Positions 22,012 through 32,513 of a stretch of 64,000 bases of DNA are shown piece by piece. The translations under genes and the position numbers were made by a program. This DNA is from an uncultured Pelagibacteraceae bacterium. Its GTDB lineage: Bacteria; Pseudomonadota; Alphaproteobacteria; Pelagibacterales; Pelagibacteraceae. Position 1 is the stretch's first letter, and the number at the start of each line of letters is the position of its first letter. Under the pieces are notes generated by a model. The model was not told the DNA's origin, searched no databases, and saw only the letters and a program-made list of their open reading frames with translations. Where the stretch lies: NCBI GenBank assembly GCA_902590625.1, contig CACIXL010000004.1, positions 1 to 64,000 on the forward strand, read 5' to 3'.

Positions 22012-22265
22012 TGGGCATAACCGGTTCAATAATAGTTTATGTATTAATTTGGTGGATAATTTTTTTTTCAGTTCTGCCTGTAGGAATCCAATCAAATAAA
22101 GAAAAATTTAAAGAGAGAATAGAGGGAATTGATCCTGGAGCCCCTAATAATCCTAAAATAGCTAAAAAATTTTTAATTACAACGATAATTACTTCAATAA
22201 TCTTTATTGTAATATATTATCTAGTTGAATTTGATTTATTAAATTTAAGAAAATATTTGCAATAA
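22011..22265 (+). CDS. DUF1467 family small membrane protein
   Basis: Two hydrophobic segments, WWIIFFSVLPVGIQ and DPGAPNNPKIAKKF, typical of the family; GTG start. Confidence 0.75.
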   Translation: MGITGSIIVYVLIWWIIFFSVLPVGIQSNKEKFKERIEGIDPGAPNNPKIAKKFLITTIITSIIFIVIYYLVEFDLLNLRKYLQ

Positions 22266-22266
22266 A

Positions 22267-23580
22267 ATGTATCTATCACAATTATTTATCCCGATAACTA
22301 AAGATTTACCCGCTGAGGCTAAAATTAAGTCTCATCAGCTTATGTTACAAACTGGAATGATAAGACAATCTTCTGCAGGCATTTATTCATGGCTACCATT
22401 AGGATTTAAAGTCATGAAAAAAATTGAGCAAATAGTAAGAGAGGAACAAAATTCTATTGGAGCTCAAGAGATGCTAATGCCAACTATCCAATCAGCCGAA
22501 ATTTGGAAAGAAAGTGGAAGATATGATGATTATGGTGAAGAAATGTTGAGAATTAAAGATCGCCAAGGAAGAGATATGCTTTATGGACCTACTAATGAGG
22601 AGTTAATTACAGATATTTTTAGATCAAGCGTCAAATCATATAAATCACTCCCACAAATTCTTTATCACATACAATGGAAGTTCAGAGATGAGATAAGACC
22701 AAGATTTGGTGTAATGAGGTGTAAAGAATTTTTTATGAAAGATGCTTATTCATTTGATTTGACAGATGATGAAGCAAAAAAATCTTACAACAAAATGTTT
22801 TTTTCTTATTTAAAAACTTTTAACAGACTAGGATTAAAAGCTATCCCGATGGCAGCAGACACTGGGCCGATAGGTGGAGATCTTTCTCATGAATTTATTA
22901 TTTTAGCAGAAACTGGTGAAAGTCAAATATTTGCCGATAAAAGAATATTTGAGATAAATTTAGATAAATATGATTTTAGTGATGCTTCATTATCTAAAAT
23001 GAGAAAAGATTTTACAGAGATTTACGCAGCAACAGATGAAAAATTTGATGAAAAAAAATTCAATTCAGAAGTTGATAAAAAAAATCAAATTAAAACAAAA
23101 GGTATTGAAGTAGGACATATTTTTTACTTCGGTGACAAATACTCAAAACCAATGAATTGTTTAATAGATGATAAAAGTGGAAAGAAAATTTCAGTAAAAA
23201 TGGGATCATATGGTATTGGTGTTTCCAGACTCGTTGGTGCTGCAATTGAAGCAAATTACAATAACGGAATAATGAAATGGCCAAGGCCAATCTCACCTTT
23301 TGATACAGTTATTATTCCAAGCTTCAATAAAAACAATCAAGAAAACTTACAAAAAGCAGAAAAAATTTATCAAGAATTAAAAAAACAAAATATTGACGTA
23401 TTGTTGGACGATGTTGATGAGAATATGTCAAATAAATTTAAAAAACATGACTTAATAGGGATACCTTTCCAAATAATTATTGGATCGAAATCTGAAGAAA
23501 ATAAATTTGAGTTTAAAGAATTAAATTCTGAAAGTGAAATGTTAAGTCTAGAGGAAATTAAATCTAAACTTAAAAGATAA
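22267..23580 (+). CDS. proS: Prolyl-tRNA synthetase (short alphaproteobacterial type)
   Basis: GMIRQSSAGIYSWLPLGFKVMKKIEQIVREE...RDEIRPRFGVMRCKEFFMKDAYSFD...GSYGIGVSRLVGAAIE. Confidence 0.97.
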   Translation: MYLSQLFIPITKDLPAEAKIKSHQLMLQTGMIRQSSAGIYSWLPLGFKVMKKIEQIVREEQNSIGAQEMLMPTIQSAEIWKESGRYDDYGEEMLRIKDRQGRDMLYGPTNEELITDIFRSSVKSYKSLPQILYHIQWKFRDEIRPRFGVMRCKEFFMKDAYSFDLTDDEAKKSYNKMFFSYLKTFNRLGLKAIPMAADTGPIGGDLSHEFIILAETGESQIFADKRIFEINLDKYDFSDASLSKMRKDFTEIYAATDEKFDEKKFNSEVDKKNQIKTKGIEVGHIFYFGDKYSKPMNCLIDDKSGKKISVKMGSYGIGVSRLVGAAIEANYNNGIMKWPRPISPFDTVIIPSFNKNNQENLQKAEKIYQELKKQNIDVLLDDVDENMSNKFKKHDLIGIPFQIIIGSKSEENKFEFKELNSESEMLSLEEIKSKLKR

Positions 23581-23584
23581 TATT

Positions 23585-24817
23585 TTGTTCTCAAAAGTAG
23601 AAAGACTTATCTCATCAAGAAATCTCAAACCTAAAAAAAAGGAAGGTTTTCTTAAAATAATTTCTATTTTTTCTTTTTTAGGAATTATGCTGGGAGTAGC
23701 AATTTTAATAATTGTAATGTCAGTAATGAATGGTTTTAAAACTGAGTTAACAAATAAAATAATTGGTTTAAACCCACATATTGTAATTCAATCTAATGGC
23801 TTTAATATTGACGAAAAGTATATTTCCAAAATTAAAAATAATTTTAGCGATATTTCTTTAAGTAAAACTTATACAGGTGAAGGTGTAATAATAAACAGTG
23901 ATCAAGCAAAAGGTATTATTTTTAAAGGTGTTAATTATACGGAAAAAAAAATAAAAGATTTTCTAGAAAAAAATATCATTAGCGGCGATGTTAAAAAATT
24001 TAAAAAAAACAATATATTTATAGGATCTGAACTTGCATTTAATTTAAATTTAAATGAAGGAGACAGGATAAATTTAATGTCATCCGCATTCGTTGCCACA
24101 CCACTTGGTAGTTTGCCAAAACAAGAAAATTTTGAGATAGCAGGAATTTTTAATACTGGATTTGTTGAGTTTGACCAGAACATTATTTTTTTGACAATCG
24201 AAGATGCTTTATCAATATTTGATAAAGGCTATAAAGATCAAAATTTAGAAATTTATTTAAAAGACCCTCTTAAATCAAATTCTTACAAACAAAAAATTGA
24301 AAAATTTAATCCGAATTATTTTATCTATACTTGGTCAGATTTAAACAAATCTTTTTTTAACGCTCTGAAAGTTGAGAGAAATGTAATGTTTATAATACTC
24401 ACACTAATTATTATCGTTGCTGCATTTAATATTATTTCTGGTCTCACAATCTTAATAAAAAATAAAACTAAAGAAATAGCTATTTTAAAAACTTTAGGTT
24501 TAAATAATTCCTCAATAAAGAAATCTTTTTTTTTAACAGGTTTTACTATAGGTTTTTTTGCCACAATATCTGGAATTATCCTGGGAACTTTATTCTCATC
24601 AAATATTGAAAAAGTAAGAATATTTCTTGCTACTGTGTTTAAATTAGAAATATTTCCAAGTGATATTTATTTTCTAGATGAGTTACCGAGTGAAATAAAT
24701 CTTTATTCAATAGTAATAATTTTTATTTTATCAATATTAGTTTCAGCAATTGCTTCATATATTCCAGCAAGACAAATCTCAAAAATGAAAACATTTAGGG
24801 CTTTAAAATATGAATAA
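23585..24817 (+). CDS. lolC: Lipoprotein-releasing system permease LolC/LolE
   Basis: [75 protein letters not shown]. Confidence 0.92.
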   Translation: MFSKVERLISSRNLKPKKKEGFLKIISIFSFLGIMLGVAILIIVMSVMNGFKTELTNKIIGLNPHIVIQSNGFNIDEKYISKIKNNFSDISLSKTYTGEGVIINSDQAKGIIFKGVNYTEKKIKDFLEKNIISGDVKKFKKNNIFIGSELAFNLNLNEGDRINLMSSAFVATPLGSLPKQENFEIAGIFNTGFVEFDQNIIFLTIEDALSIFDKGYKDQNLEIYLKDPLKSNSYKQKIEKFNPNYFIYTWSDLNKSFFNALKVERNVMFIILTLIIIVAAFNIISGLTILIKNKTKEIAILKTLGLNNSSIKKSFFLTGFTIGFFATISGIILGTLFSSNIEKVRIFLATVFKLEIFPSDIYFLDELPSEINLYSIVIIFILSILVSAIASYIPARQISKMKTFRALKYE

Positions 24818-25496
24818 AATTTTAATTGAAACTGTTAACCTCAAAAAAACTTATCAACATTTTAACGGCAATATTACATTATTTAATAATCTTAATTTGA
24901 AAATAAAACAGGGAGAACTTGTAGCTTTAGTTGGCCCATCTGGATCTGGAAAATCCTCTTTGCTTCATTTATTAGCTTTATTAGATGAACCAACAAGAGG
25001 GGATATTAAAATAAATGATGTCTACACAAAAAAATTTACAGATGAAAAAAAAGATGAAACTAGAAGAAAAAACATATCAATTATTTTTCAGGATAATAAT
25101 TTACTTAATGATTTTACCGCTATTGAAAACGTAATGATGCCTCTAATTATTAAAGGGGAAAATGCAGCAAATGCTAAAAAAGAAGCTCAAAAAATTCTTA
25201 CAGCAGTAAAAATTTTAGATAGGTCACAACATTTTCCAAATCAGCTTTCAGGTGGCGAGCAACAAAGAGTTGCCATTGCGAGAGCTTTAATTGCTAAGAC
25301 TAATTTGATATTGGCGGATGAACCAACTGGTAATTTGGATTTTAAAACTTCAAAAGAAATATTTTCTTATTTTATAAAATTGAAAAAATTAAAAAAAACT
25401 ATAATTTTTGCAACTCACAATAGAGAACTTGCTAACAGAGCAGATTACAAGTTGTTTATTTCAAATGGTGATATAAAACGAGTAAATGCTCGTTAA
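24810..25496 (+). CDS. lolD: Lipoprotein-releasing ABC transporter ATPase LolD
   Basis: [59 protein letters not shown]. Confidence 0.95.
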   Translation: MNKILIETVNLKKTYQHFNGNITLFNNLNLKIKQGELVALVGPSGSGKSSLLHLLALLDEPTRGDIKINDVYTKKFTDEKKDETRRKNISIIFQDNNLLNDFTAIENVMMPLIIKGENAANAKKEAQKILTAVKILDRSQHFPNQLSGGEQQRVAIARALIAKTNLILADEPTGNLDFKTSKEIFSYFIKLKKLKKTIIFATHNRELANRADYKLFISNGDIKRVNAR

Positions 25497-28400
25497 TAAC
25501 AGAAAATTTAATCATATAAAAATACATACCCAATACTCAATTTGCGAAGGCGCTATTAAAATAGATGAACTAGCTGATTATTGTAAATTAAATAAAATTA
25601 AATCAATAGGGTTAGCCGATAGTCACAATTTATGTGGAGCTCTAGAATTTTCGGAAAAAATATCTAAAGTCGGCACACACCCCATTATTGGAACTCAAAT
25701 TAATCTAAATATAAATGATATAGTAGGTAGAGTTTCACTGTATGCAACATCTGAAGAAGGATATAAAAATTTAACTAAATTATCTTCATCAAGTTATTTA
25801 AAAAATGACTCAATGACTGATCCGTTTTGTAGTTTAAAAGATCTCACTATTAATAATGAAGGTTTAATCTTATTAACTGGAAATTATACAAATTTTTTTG
25901 GCAAACTTTTTTACAAAAATAAACTTAAAGATTTGGAACAAATATTCAATGCTTTAAAAAAAAGCTTTAACGATAGATTATATCTGGAAATTCAACGACA
26001 TGATGAATTGCAAGAAAAAAATTTTGAGAATTATTTACTTACTATCTCAAAATCTTTTCAAATACCTTTAATTGCTACTCAAGAAATTTTTTATCTATAT
26101 GAGGACATGTACGAAGCTCATGATGCATTAATCTGTATTGGAACAAAAAACTTTATAGATGATAAAAATCGATTCAAATATAGCAATCAGCACTATTTTA
26201 AATCTCAAGAAGAGCTTGAAAAATTGTACTCAGATATACCTGAGGCACTAGAAAATAATTATAATTTCCATCTAAGATTTAATTTTAAACCTAAAAAATC
26301 AAAGCCGATATTACCCTCTATTCAAAGCAAAGAGAGTAACTCTCCAGAGGAGGAATTATTGAAGTTAGCAAAAATTGGATTAGAAAATAGACTGAAAAAT
26401 TTTATTTTAAAAAAAGATAAAACAAATACAAAAGAAAAAATTAAACAAATTTATGAAGAAAGATTAATACATGAGATAAATATTATAAATTCCATGAACT
26501 ATGCTAGTTATTTTTTAATAGTTTCTGATTATATCAAATGGGCTAAAAAAAACTCAATACCAGTAGGTCCAGGTAGAGGATCAGGAGCCGGATCATTAGT
26601 TGCTTATTGTTTAGATATTACAGATTTAGATCCAATTGAATTTGATTTAATTTTTGAAAGATTTTTAAATCCAGATAGAATTTCTATGCCAGATTTTGAT
26701 ATAGATTTTTGTGAGGAAAAAAGAGATCAGGTATTTGAATATTTAAAAAAAAAATATAAAAATGGTGTAGCTCACATTATTACATTTGGTAAGCTTAAAG
26801 CTAGGATGGTTTTAAGAGATGTTGGTCGTGTTTTAGGTCTGTCTTATGGTCATGTTGATAGAATTTGCAAAATGGTACCATTTGATCCATCAAGACCCCT
26901 CACACTTCAAGAGTCCATTGATCGAGAACCTAGGTTTAAAGATGAGGTAAAAAATAATATTAAAGTCAAAAAACTTTTAGAACTCTCGTTAAAATTAGAG
27001 GGACTTAATCGTAATATGGCAACTCATGCCGCAGGAGTGGTGATTGCAGGTGATAAATTAGCTGAACAATTTCCTTTATATATTGATCATAGCTCAAATT
27101 TAACACTACCATCCACACAATACGATATGTATTCCTCAGAAAATGCAGGTTTGGTTAAATTTGATTTATTAGGCTTAAAAACACTGACAGTAATTGACAA
27201 TACTGTGAAAAGACTAAAATTAAAAAAAATAAATTTAGAAATAAGCAAAATTGATCATAACGATGAAAAAGTTTTTTCTATGTTATCGACAGGTGAAACA
27301 ACAGGATTGTTTCAACTTGAAAGTGCTGGAATGAGAGAGGCCATTAAACAAATGAAACCAAATAAATTTGACGATATTATCGCACTTGTTGCTTTATACA
27401 GACCAGGACCAATGAGCAATATTCCAATTTATAATGATTGTAAAAATGGTATCAAAAAACCTGATTATATTCATCCTACTCTAAAAGAAATATTAACCCC
27501 AACGTATGGGATAATTATTTATCAAGAACAAGTAATGCAAATTGCTCAGACATTAGCCGGATTCACTGCAGGTGAGGCAGATATTTTGAGAAGAGCTATG
27601 GGTAAAAAAAAGAAAGCTGAATTAGATAAACAAAAAGAAAGGTTTATAAATGGCGCTTTGAAAAATGGTATTGCAAAAGAAGTTGCTAATTTTGTTTTTA
27701 CAAAAATTGAGCCTTTTGCTCAGTATGGTTTTAACAAGAGTCATGCTGCAGCTTATGCTTTAATTGCTTATCAGACTGCATTTTTAAAAACATATTATAA
27801 AGAGGATTTTATAGCGGCAACAATGTCAACAGAACTCACGAATACTTCTAAATTAAGAGAATTTATTGGAGAATTGAAAAAGCTAAAGATTGAAATAATT
27901 AAACCTTCAATTAATAAATGTTTTGCAGATTTTAAAGCAATTAATGAGAAAATTGTTTATGGTCTCGGTGCTATAAAAAATGTTGGTTTTGAGGCGATAT
28001 CAAATATTGTTAGCGAAAGAGAAAACAATGGATCATTTAAATCTTTTAATGATTTTGTTAATAGAGTAAATGCTAAAGATGTAAATAAACTTCAATTAGA
28101 GGGTCTTGTTAAAGCAGGAGTATTTGATGAATTTGAAAAAAATAGAAATAAGATTTTAAATTCAATACCTAATATCATACAAAAAATTAAAAACATTAAT
28201 GATGACAAAAATAATCACCAATCAAATCTTTTCGCTGATCAAGAAAATGGTCAAACAGAATTTGAATTTTTACCTTCTACTGACTGGGAACCAAAAGAGC
28301 TTTTATCTGAGGAATTTAAGTCATTAGGTTTCTATTTAACCAATCATCCTCTTAATGAGTATGAAGAAATATTTAATCAATTAAATATAATTCCTTTTAC

Positions 28401-28902
28401 TGAATTTTATGATCAAGAAAGTAATGAAGGTTTGGTTGCAGGCACAATAATGTCCATTCAAGAAAAAAAAAGCACTAAAGGAACTCCTTATGCAATTATA
28501 AAATTTAGTGACAAAAAATCAGAATTTGAACTCTTCTTATTCGCGGAAATTTTAGTTTTGAATAGAGAAAACTTGAAAGAGTCAGAGTCGTTTGTTTTAA
28601 CTTTACAAAAAGATACAATTTCAGGAGAAAAAGATAGGAAAAGAGTAAATGTAAAAAAAATTACCAATTTAGATAGTGTAATTAACAAACCTTATTCAAA
28701 GGTGACAATTGAACTAAAAAAAGATTATAAACTTAATGAAATCAAGGAATTATTGTCTAATAAAGGAGAAACTAAAATTAATCTGATTTTTAGAGATAAA
28801 AATTATCGCGCTATCTATTCTTTAGAGGAAAACAGAAAATTTGATTTAAATCATCTTAAAGCTCTAAAAGCCAAGAAATACGTCGAAAAAATAACTGTTT
28901 AG
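25486..28902 (+). CDS. dnaE: DNA polymerase III subunit alpha
   Basis: IHTQYSICEGAIKIDELADYCK PHP domain; PVGPGRGSGAGSLVAYCLDITDLDPIEFDLIFERFLNPDRISMPDFDIDFCEEKRD. Confidence 0.98.
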   Translation: MLVNNRKFNHIKIHTQYSICEGAIKIDELADYCKLNKIKSIGLADSHNLCGALEFSEKISKVGTHPIIGTQINLNINDIVGRVSLYATSEEGYKNLTKLSSSSYLKNDSMTDPFCSLKDLTINNEGLILLTGNYTNFFGKLFYKNKLKDLEQIFNALKKSFNDRLYLEIQRHDELQEKNFENYLLTISKSFQIPLIATQEIFYLYEDMYEAHDALICIGTKNFIDDKNRFKYSNQHYFKSQEELEKLYSDIPEALENNYNFHLRFNFKPKKSKPILPSIQSKESNSPEEELLKLAKIGLENRLKNFILKKDKTNTKEKIKQIYEERLIHEINIINSMNYASYFLIVSDYIKWAKKNSIPVGPGRGSGAGSLVAYCLDITDLDPIEFDLIFERFLNPDRISMPDFDIDFCEEKRDQVFEYLKKKYKNGVAHIITFGKLKARMVLRDVGRVLGLSYGHVDRICKMVPFDPSRPLTLQESIDREPRFKDEVKNNIKVKKLLELSLKLEGLNRNMATHAAGVVIAGDKLAEQFPLYIDHSSNLTLPSTQYDMYSSENAGLVKFDLLGLKTLTVIDNTVKRLKLKKINLEISKIDHNDEKVFSMLSTGETTGLFQLESAGMREAIKQMKPNKFDDIIALVALYRPGPMSNIPIYNDCKNGIKKPDYIHPTLKEILTPTYGIIIYQEQVMQIAQTLAGFTAGEADILRRAMGKKKKAELDKQKERFINGALKNGIAKEVANFVFTKIEPFAQYGFNKSHAAAYALIAYQTAFLKTYYKEDFIAATMSTELTNTSKLREFIGELKKLKIEIIKPSINKCFADFKAINEKIVYGLGAIKNVGFEAISNIVSERENNGSFKSFNDFVNRVNAKDVNKLQLEGLVKAGVFDEFEKNRNKILNSIPNIIQKIKNINDDKNNHQSNLFADQENGQTEFEFLPSTDWEPKELLSEEFKSLGFYLTNHPLNEYEEIFNQLNIIPFTEFYDQESNEGLVAGTIMSIQEKKSTKGTPYAIIKFSDKKSEFELFLFAEILVLNRENLKESESFVLTLQKDTISGEKDRKRVNVKKITNLDSVINKPYSKVTIELKKDYKLNEIKELLSNKGETKINLIFRDKNYRAIYSLEENRKFDLNHLKALKAKKYVEKITV

Positions 28903-28918
28903 ACAGTTGTTTTTTTTT
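28893..28918 (+). terminator. Intrinsic terminator overlapping the dnaE stop codon
   Basis: AACTGT-TTAG-ACAGTT perfect 6-bp stem followed by G and T9; the TAG stop (28900-28902) lies in the loop/stem. Confidence 0.7.
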
Positions 28919-28949
28919 AATTGATTGTATATATGTGTTTCTAATTTCG

Positions 28950-29021
28950 CACACAGTTACAAGGGGAAAGCCCTACCGGTCCAAATTTTGGAATTACTGT
29001 GGTGGATAAACCGGAAAAATT
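28950..29021 (+). promoter_or_regulatory. Structured 5' leader of rpsB (candidate ribosomal protein S2 autoregulatory RNA)
   Basis: CACAGT (28952-28957) complements ACTGTG (28996-29001); internal GGG/CCC and CCAA/TTGG hairpins; CCGGT (28976-28980) complements ACCGG (29010-29014) adjoining the start codon; locally elevated GC in an AT-rich genome. Confidence 0.72.
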
Positions 29022-29759
29022 ATGAACGTACCAAAAGTAGATATAAAACAATTATTAGAAGCTGGTGTTCACCTTGGACACAAAACACTGAGATGGAATC
29101 CAAAAATGAAAAAATACATTTTTGGGGAAAAAAATTCAATTCATATTATAGATCTTACTCAGACTGTCGATTTTATTAAAAGCGCCTTAGTTCAAGTGCA
29201 TAATGTTATATCAAGTGGCGGAAAATTATTAATAGTATCAACAAAAAAACAAGCATCTGAACAGGTAAGTGATTTAGCAAAAGAAACAGGTCAATATTTT
29301 GTAAATTATCGATGGTTAGGTGGAATGCTTACAAATTGGAACACTATTCAAAATTCAATAAAAAGACTTAAAAAATTAGAAAGTCAATTGTCTAAGGAAA
29401 ACTTAGGTTTCACAAAAAAAGAAATATTGAAATTTGGAAAGGAAAAAGAAAAACTTCAAAGATCGTTAGGTGGCATAGCTGAAATGAAAAAAACACCAGA
29501 CCTAATTTTTATTATAGATACTAACGTAGAGTCCTTAGCAGTAGCTGAAGCAAAGAAACTGAATATTCCAATAATAGCAGTCTTAGATACAAACTCCGAC
29601 CCTACTGGTATCGATTTTCCAATACCAGGGAATGATGATGCTAGAAGGTCAATTAATTTATACTGCGAACTCTTAAAGAGCACAATTAAAGATGCTGAAA
29701 AATTCATTAAAGGCTCTGAAAAAGAAGAAACAAAATCGCCTAAAGAAAAAGAAAAATAA
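29022..29759 (+). CDS. rpsB: 30S ribosomal protein S2
   Basis: LLEAGVHLGHKTLRWNPKMKKYIFGEKNSIHIIDLTQT...YRWLGGMLTNWNTIQNSIKRL. Confidence 0.98.
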   Translation: MNVPKVDIKQLLEAGVHLGHKTLRWNPKMKKYIFGEKNSIHIIDLTQTVDFIKSALVQVHNVISSGGKLLIVSTKKQASEQVSDLAKETGQYFVNYRWLGGMLTNWNTIQNSIKRLKKLESQLSKENLGFTKKEILKFGKEKEKLQRSLGGIAEMKKTPDLIFIIDTNVESLAVAEAKKLNIPIIAVLDTNSDPTGIDFPIPGNDDARRSINLYCELLKSTIKDAEKFIKGSEKEETKSPKEKEK

Positions 29760-29776
29760 TTTCAAACTATCATTTA

Positions 29777-30637
29777 ATGTCAAAAGATCTATTAGGTAAC
29801 ATAAAAAAGTTAAGAGAGATGACCGGAGTTGGTTTTAAAGATTGCAAATTAGCACTCGACGAAAGCAATGGAGACATTGAGAAGTCAATTGAATTTTTGA
29901 GAAAAAAGGGAATTGCTAAAGCATCAAAAAAAATGAGCAGAACTGCATCAGAGGGTCTTGCCTTAGTGAAAGAGGATAATGGACAAATTTCAATAATAGA
30001 AGTAAATAGTGAAACAGATTTTGTAGCAAAAAATAAAGACTTCATAAATTTTTGTAAAGAATTGTCAGGAATCAACTTTTCAATCAAAGCTGATTTAAAA
30101 AAACTCGATGAAACTCCAATGTCTAATGGAGTTTTAGTAAAAGACAATCTGGTAAATTTAATTGCTAAAATCGGAGAAAAAATAACCGTTAGAAGAGCAA
30201 ATTTTTTTGATAATTCTGATGGCCTTAATTTTTGTTATGTGCACTCAGCTATAGACAAAGGTATTGGTAAAATAATTTCTATAGTCAAGTTGAGTGGTTT
30301 GTCTGAAGATAAAAAAGATTTAGGAGTAAAAATAGCAATGCATATAGCTGCCTCAAATCCACTAGCATTAGACAAAAATAATATAGATAAAAAAATAATT
30401 GAAAAAGAGCTAGAAATAATTCAAGCTGAAATTACTAATACTGGAAAACCAGCTAATGTGGTTGAAAAAATTTCTAAAGGTAAATTAGAAAAGTTTCTCA
30501 ATGACAATTCACTTTTAAACCAAATATGGATAATGGACCCAAAAAAGAAAGTTTCTGATATTTTAAATGAAAATTCTTCAGATAGGAAGCTTCAAGTAGT
30601 TGATTTTATTAGATATAAAGTTGGAGAAGGTGTTTAA
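29777..30637 (+). CDS. tsf: Translation elongation factor Ts
   Basis: LREMTGVGFKDCKLALDESNGDIEKSIEFLRKKG..EVNSETDFVAKN. Confidence 0.97.
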   Translation: MSKDLLGNIKKLREMTGVGFKDCKLALDESNGDIEKSIEFLRKKGIAKASKKMSRTASEGLALVKEDNGQISIIEVNSETDFVAKNKDFINFCKELSGINFSIKADLKKLDETPMSNGVLVKDNLVNLIAKIGEKITVRRANFFDNSDGLNFCYVHSAIDKGIGKIISIVKLSGLSEDKKDLGVKIAMHIAASNPLALDKNNIDKKIIEKELEIIQAEITNTGKPANVVEKISKGKLEKFLNDNSLLNQIWIMDPKKKVSDILNENSSDRKLQVVDFIRYKVGEGV

Positions 30638-30640
30638 AAC

Positions 30641-31201
30641 GTGAGTGAGGATTTTAACGATAAAAATTATTCTCTTAAGATGGATAAAAGTATTCAATCA
30701 TTAAAGAGAGATATATCAACACTTAGAACAGGTAGAGCTAACGTTAATATGTTAGATACAATTAAAGTTGACGTTTATGGGCAACAAATGCCTATAGATC
30801 AAGTTGCAACAGTAAGTGTTCCAGAAGCTAGATTAATCTCAATTCAAGTGTGGGATAAATCTAATGTATCATTAATAGAGAGCGCAATACAAAAATCAGA
30901 ATTAGGAATTAACCCTCAAATAGATGGACAAATAATTAGATTAAGAATACCAGATTTGACGGAGGAAAGACGAAAGGACTTAATAAAAATTTTAAAAAAC
31001 ATGGGAGAGAAAGGTAAGATCTCTATAAGAAACATTAGACGAGAAGCAAACGAAGATTTAAAAAAAAAATTAAAAGACAAAGTAATTTCTGAAGATGATA
31101 ACAAAAATTACGAAAAAAATATCCAAAAGATTACAGATTCAAATATAGAAAATATAGAAAAAATTTTAGCTGAAAAGGAAAAAGAGATAAGTCAGATATG
31201 A
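30641..31201 (+). CDS. frr: Ribosome recycling factor
   Basis: LRTGRANVNMLDTIKVDVYGQQMPIDQVATVSVPEARLISIQVWDK. Confidence 0.97.
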   Translation: MSEDFNDKNYSLKMDKSIQSLKRDISTLRTGRANVNMLDTIKVDVYGQQMPIDQVATVSVPEARLISIQVWDKSNVSLIESAIQKSELGINPQIDGQIIRLRIPDLTEERRKDLIKILKNMGEKGKISIRNIRREANEDLKKKLKDKVISEDDNKNYEKNIQKITDSNIENIEKILAEKEKEISQI

Positions 31202-31866
31202 ACAAACTCAACCATATTGCCTTTATTATGGACGGCAATGGAAGGTGGGGTAAGAAAAAAGGTAAAGGAAGAAATTTTGGGCACCTTAAAGGAGTAGAGA
31301 CAGTTAAAAAAATAGTAGAGGCATCGTTAAGATTAAATATTCCTATAATCACATTTTATGTTTTTTCTTCTGAAAACTGGAAAAGGCCTAAAAACGAAAA
31401 AAGTTATTTATTTAAATTAATTAAAAATTATTTTTTAAAAGAAATTAAAAATTTAATTCATCAAGGTATTAAAATAAATATTTTTGGTGAAATAAAAAAA
31501 TTTTCTCCAGACTTAAGAATTATTTTAAAAAGAACTATTAAATTAACTAAAAAAAATAAGAAAATAATTGTTAATTTAGCAATTAATTATGGTTCAAAAA
31601 AAGAGATTTTTCATGCACTTAAAAAATCAAAAGCAAAACTCACAATAAAAAATTTTGAAAGTAATTTATACACAAAAAATTTGCCCAATCCAGATATCAT
31701 GATTAGAACTGGAGGATATCAAAGATTGAGCAACTTTTTACTTTGGCAAATGGCTTACACTGAGCTATTTTTTTCTAAAAAACTATGGCCAGATTTTAAC
31801 GAGAAAGATCTATCAAAAATTATCAAACAGTATAAAAATATTAAGAGAAATTTTGGAAAAATTTAA
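31198..31866 (+). CDS. uppS: Undecaprenyl diphosphate synthase
   Basis: HIAFIMDGNGRWGKKKGKGRNFGHLKGVETVKKIVEAS..FSSENWKRP. Confidence 0.95.
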   Translation: MNKLNHIAFIMDGNGRWGKKKGKGRNFGHLKGVETVKKIVEASLRLNIPIITFYVFSSENWKRPKNEKSYLFKLIKNYFLKEIKNLIHQGIKINIFGEIKKFSPDLRIILKRTIKLTKKNKKIIVNLAINYGSKKEIFHALKKSKAKLTIKNFESNLYTKNLPNPDIMIRTGGYQRLSNFLLWQMAYTELFFSKKLWPDFNEKDLSKIIKQYKNIKRNFGKI

Positions 31867-32513
31867 TGAATAATAATTTAAAAAAAAGAGCTTTGACTTC
31901 AATTATATTACTAAGTTTATTATTTTTAATATTTAGTTATAATATCTTCTTAGTTTATTTTTTGATTTTATTTGGAGTTTTGTCAATAATTGAGTTTTTT
32001 CAAATTACAAAAAAAATTTTTATGAGAAGAACTTATCGTTATCTTATAAATGTCTTTTTTACTTTTTATATTTATACATTTTGTATAATATTTTTTATTA
32101 TTTCCAATCACTCAAGCCTTAGAATTATTCTATTTGTTTTTTTAATAGGATGCGTAGCATCTGATCTTGGTGGTTTTATATTCGGAAAATTATTTAAAGG
32201 CCCTAAATTAACCCAAATAAGTCCAAACAAAACAATTTCTGGATCAATCGGGTCCCTATTGCTTACTTTATTATTTTTTAGTTTCATTTTTTTAAATTTG
32301 GGTCAAGCAATCGGATATAAAATTTTAATTACAGCCTTTATGACTTCTATTTTTTGTCAACTTGGAGATTTGATATTCTCTTTTTTAAAAAGGAAAGCGC
32401 GTTTAAAAGATACCGGTAAAATCCTACCTGGTCACGGAGGTGTGCTTGATAGAATAGATGGTATATTACTTGGAGTTCCAATGGGTTTTTTAACAATAAC
32501 TCTTTTGCATTAA
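31866..32513 (+). CDS. cdsA: Phosphatidate cytidylyltransferase
   Basis: ASDLGGFIFGKLFKGPKLTQISPNKTISGSIGS...GDLIFSFLKRKARLKDTGKILPGHGGVLDRIDG. Confidence 0.95.
   Translation: MNNNLKKRALTSIILLSLLFLIFSYNIFLVYFLILFGVLSIIEFFQITKKIFMRRTYRYLINVFFTFYIYTFCIIFFIISNHSSLRIILFVFLIGCVASDLGGFIFGKLFKGPKLTQISPNKTISGSIGSLLLTLLFFSFIFLNLGQAIGYKILITAFMTSIFCQLGDLIFSFLKRKARLKDTGKILPGHGGVLDRIDGILLGVPMGFLTITLLH

Noticed and set aside
28925-29179. 84-aa ORF covering the rpsB leader
   Set aside because: Overlaps the structured leader and the rpsB start in another frame; no protein-like conservation visible.
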